A stretch of DNA of 64,000 nt, from the NCBI RefSeq assembly GCF_022678625.1, contig NZ_JALBYQ010000003.1:62001-126000 (forward strand), given 5' to 3'. Positions 62,069 to 64,000 of this stretch are shown here, in pieces (the stretch's first letter is position 1; each line of letters starts with the position of its first letter). Both the position numbers and the translations under genes were made by a program. Origin of the DNA: Aliiroseovarius subalbicans (GTDB taxonomy: Bacteria > Pseudomonadota > Alphaproteobacteria > Rhodobacterales > Rhodobacteraceae). The notes below the pieces were generated by a model. The model was not told the origin of the DNA and did not search any database. It worked only from the letters and a program-made list of their open reading frames with translations.

Positions 62069-64000
62069 TGGCTTTGGATAGCAAAACCGAATTCAAGTAT
62101 ATCGGCACCCGGCCCGACCGCCCCGACGGGATGGACAAGGTCACCGGCAAAGCGCGTTATGGCGCCGATGCCTATGCGCCCGGCATGTTGCACGGCGCGG
62201 TGGTGCGCAGCCCGCATGCCCACGCCAAAATCGTGAAGATCGACGCGTCGAAGGCGCTGGCGATGAAGGGCGTGAAAGCGGTCGTGACCCGCGCCGATTT
62301 CGCCACCGATCTGGAAGGCGAAGACTGGGATCTGCTGGAAAACACCATCGCCGGTGAAAAAACGCTTTATGACGGGCACGCAGTGGCCGCCGTGGCCGCG
62401 ACATCGGCGCTGATCGCCAAGGACGCCGCCAAGCTGGTCGAGGTCGAATACGAGATCCTGCCCTGCGTCACCGATGTTGATGCGGCGATGGCCGACGGCG
62501 CGCCGGTGATTCGCGACGGTGCCGCCGACCATTCGGTGCCCGAAGGCCTGCACCCCAACGTGGTGCGCTATACCGAATTCGGACGCGGCGACGTCGAGGC
62601 AGGCTTTGCCGCGGCTGATCTGGTCGTCGAGCGCGACTTCAAGACCGAGGCCGTGCACCAGGGCTATATCGAACCGCATGCCTGCCTGGCCAACCTGGGC
62701 GCAGACGGCAAGGGTGAGCTGTGGTGCTGCACCCAAGGCCACTGGTTCGTGCGGCGCATGTGCACAGCACTTCTGGGCTTGGAAACCACGCAGCTGCGCG
62801 TGACCGCGTCGGAAATCGGCGGCGGTTTTGGTGGCAAGACCACGGTGTTCATCGACCCAATCGCGCTGGCCCTAAGCCGCGCGGCCGGTAAGCCGGTAAA
62901 GCTGGTGATGAGCCGTTCGGAGGTTTTGAAAGCCTCTGGCCCCACCTCGTCGGCTTCGATGAACGTGAAGATGGGCATGACCAAGGACGGCAAACTAACC
63001 GCCGCCACGGCCGTGTTCCGGATGCAAGGCGGGGCCTTCCCCGGCGCGCCGATGGACATGACCACGATGCTGGCCTTCAGCTGCTATGACCTCGACAACG
63101 TGCATCACGAAGGTTTCGACGTGATGACGAACCGCCCGAAACAGGCCGCCTATCGCGCGCCCGGCGCGCCGATGGGCGCGTTCGCGGTGGAAAGCGTGAT
63201 GGACGAGCTGTGCCAGGGGCTGGGGCTGGACCCGATCGACGCGCGGCTGACCAACGCCGTGAAGGAAGGAACGAAATCCTCCTTCGGTCCGCGTTACAAG
63301 GCCGTGGGTCTGATCGAAACCCTGGAAGCTGCCAAGGCGCATCCGCATTATTCCGCGCCGCTTGCGGAAAACACCGGGCGCGGCATCGCATCCGGGTATT
63401 GGATGAACTGGGGCGGCGAAACCTCGACGTCGTTGGCGATTGGGGAAGACGGCACGGTGCAGGTTGGGGTTGGAACCCCGGACATCGGCGGCTCACGCGC
63501 CTCGATGGCGCTGATGGCGGCTGAAACCCTGGGCATCCCCTATGAAAACGTGCGCGTCGACGTGGTCGACACCGCGTCGCTGGGCGTGAACGAACCCTCG
63601 CACGGGTCGCGCGCGACCTATGCTTCCGGGCTGGCGGTAATCGAAAGCGCGCGCGAGGCGATCACCAAGCTCAGCAAACGCGCCGCCGACAAGTGGGGCA
63701 TTGATGCCGAAGCGGTCGAATGGCGCGACGGCGCGGCGCATCCTTCCGGGCCGAACGCGGGCGATTTCACCCCGCTGTCCATCGCGGACATCGCCGGAGA
63801 GATGGGCTCGACCGGCGGGCCGATCACCGGTCACCACGACGCCAGCCCCACGGGATTTGGCGGCAGCTTCGGTACCCATATCGTCGATGTGCACGTGGAC
63901 CCGGACACCGGAAAATCGACTGTCGTGCGCTATACCGTCGTTCAAGACGCAGGCAAGGCGATCCACCCGTCCTATGTCGAAGGGCAGTTCCAGGGCGGTG
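62068..64000 (+). CDS. Molybdenum hydroxylase large (molybdopterin-binding) subunit, partial
   Basis: About 644 residues before the window ends (3' end missing). FKYIGTRPDRPDGMDKVTGK, SPHAHAKIVKIDASKA, EIGGGFGGKTTVFIDPIALA and VGTPDIGGSRASMALMAAET identify the XdhB/CoxL family. The active-loop segment reads AAYRAPGAP rather than AYRCSFR of form I CO dehydrogenase or AYRGAGR of form II, so it is not a typical CO oxidiser; an aldehyde, purine or N-heterocycle substrate is more likely. Tightly coupled to the two upstream subunits. Confidence 0.93.
   Translation, partial: MALDSKTEFKYIGTRPDRPDGMDKVTGKARYGADAYAPGMLHGAVVRSPHAHAKIVKIDASKALAMKGVKAVVTRADFATDLEGEDWDLLENTIAGEKTLYDGHAVAAVAATSALIAKDAAKLVEVEYEILPCVTDVDAAMADGAPVIRDGAADHSVPEGLHPNVVRYTEFGRGDVEAGFAAADLVVERDFKTEAVHQGYIEPHACLANLGADGKGELWCCTQGHWFVRRMCTALLGLETTQLRVTASEIGGGFGGKTTVFIDPIALALSRAAGKPVKLVMSRSEVLKASGPTSSASMNVKMGMTKDGKLTAATAVFRMQGGAFPGAPMDMTTMLAFSCYDLDNVHHEGFDVMTNRPKQAAYRAPGAPMGAFAVESVMDELCQGLGLDPIDARLTNAVKEGTKSSFGPRYKAVGLIETLEAAKAHPHYSAPLAENTGRGIASGYWMNWGGETSTSLAIGEDGTVQVGVGTPDIGGSRASMALMAAETLGIPYENVRVDVVDTASLGVNEPSHGSRATYASGLAVIESAREAITKLSKRAADKWGIDAEAVEWRDGAAHPSGPNAGDFTPLSIADIAGEMGSTGGPITGHHDASPTGFGGSFGTHIVDVHVDPDTGKSTVVRYTVVQDAGKAIHPSYVEGQFQGG

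Noticed and set aside
60729-64000. Aerobic CO dehydrogenase (coxMSL) assignment
   Set aside because: The large subunit lacks the AYRCSFR loop of form I and the AYRGAGR loop of form II; only the general molybdenum hydroxylase family is supported.

Overview
The window is GC-rich, densely coded bacterial chromosome. The gene content points to an alphaproteobacterium of the Rhodobacteraceae (Roseobacter group): Hint_2-type proteins, an IalB-like protein, proteobacterial phosphoribulokinase with form II RuBisCO, a GAAC-N7-GAAC-type LexA box, and the rsfS-rlmH-gpmI-envC-ctpA neighbourhood. Most of it is core metabolism with tight operons (many ATGA, GTGA and TAATG overlaps). No insertion sequence, prophage or CRISPR array was seen.

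Layout. 0-5.8 kb: a partial PPP-type phosphatase, the complete serine pathway (serA and serC on minus, serB divergent) and an asparaginase-II-like gene. 5.9-9.2 kb: IalB-like secreted protein, a lamin-tail/Hint protein, rlmN, a small ORF. 9.2-12.2 kb: LOG-family protein, dapD, a 35-aa secreted peptide, two coupled genes ending in a HAD phosphatase. 12.2-16.6 kb (minus): lipoprotein, an ionotropic-glutamate-receptor-like channel, and two further Hint proteins, one apparently without its catalytic Cys. 16.9-22.2 kb: dapE, a GT-A/DUF2064 protein, rnr, an MltB-type transglycosylase. 22.1-33.2 kb: a ten-gene Calvin-cycle cluster on minus (cbbF-P-T-A-M-E, an MBL-fold protein, a thioredoxin-like protein, cbbZ, cbbY) with divergent cbbR. 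33.3-38.2 kb: a truncated dnaE2 behind a LexA-like box, a secreted protein, rppH, a rhodanese, a GNAT. 38.2-43.9 kb: ctpA, envC, gpmI, a GNAT, rlmH, rsfS. 44.3-51.3 kb: an MscS channel, leuC, leuD, a membrane protein, a secreted EEP-fold protein, leuB. 51.4 kb: tRNA-Pro(CGG). 51.8-58.7 kb: an accessory, visibly more AT-rich segment with a Tat-exported DUF3131 protein, a 1162-aa GH18-like/NodB deacetylase/GT2 fusion and a small Cys-rich secreted protein. 59.5-64 kb: an FMN-dependent alpha-hydroxy-acid oxidase and a CoxM/CoxS/CoxL-type molybdenum hydroxylase that runs off the end.

Most noteworthy: (1) a family of three hairpins at 3' ends of minus-strand genes whose loops carry a G-quadruplex-type run (C-rich in the gene transcript); two copies share the loop core but have different stems, and the third lies inside a dnaE2 gene that has lost its C-terminal OB domain; (2) the divergent DUF3131 / GH18-NodB-GT2 pair beside tRNA-Pro, which looks like a two-protein exopolysaccharide system with a pseudo-GH18 domain; (3) twin perfect palindromes sharing one core between cbbT and cbbA; (4) three Hint proteins in about 10 kb, next to a glutamate-receptor-like channel.
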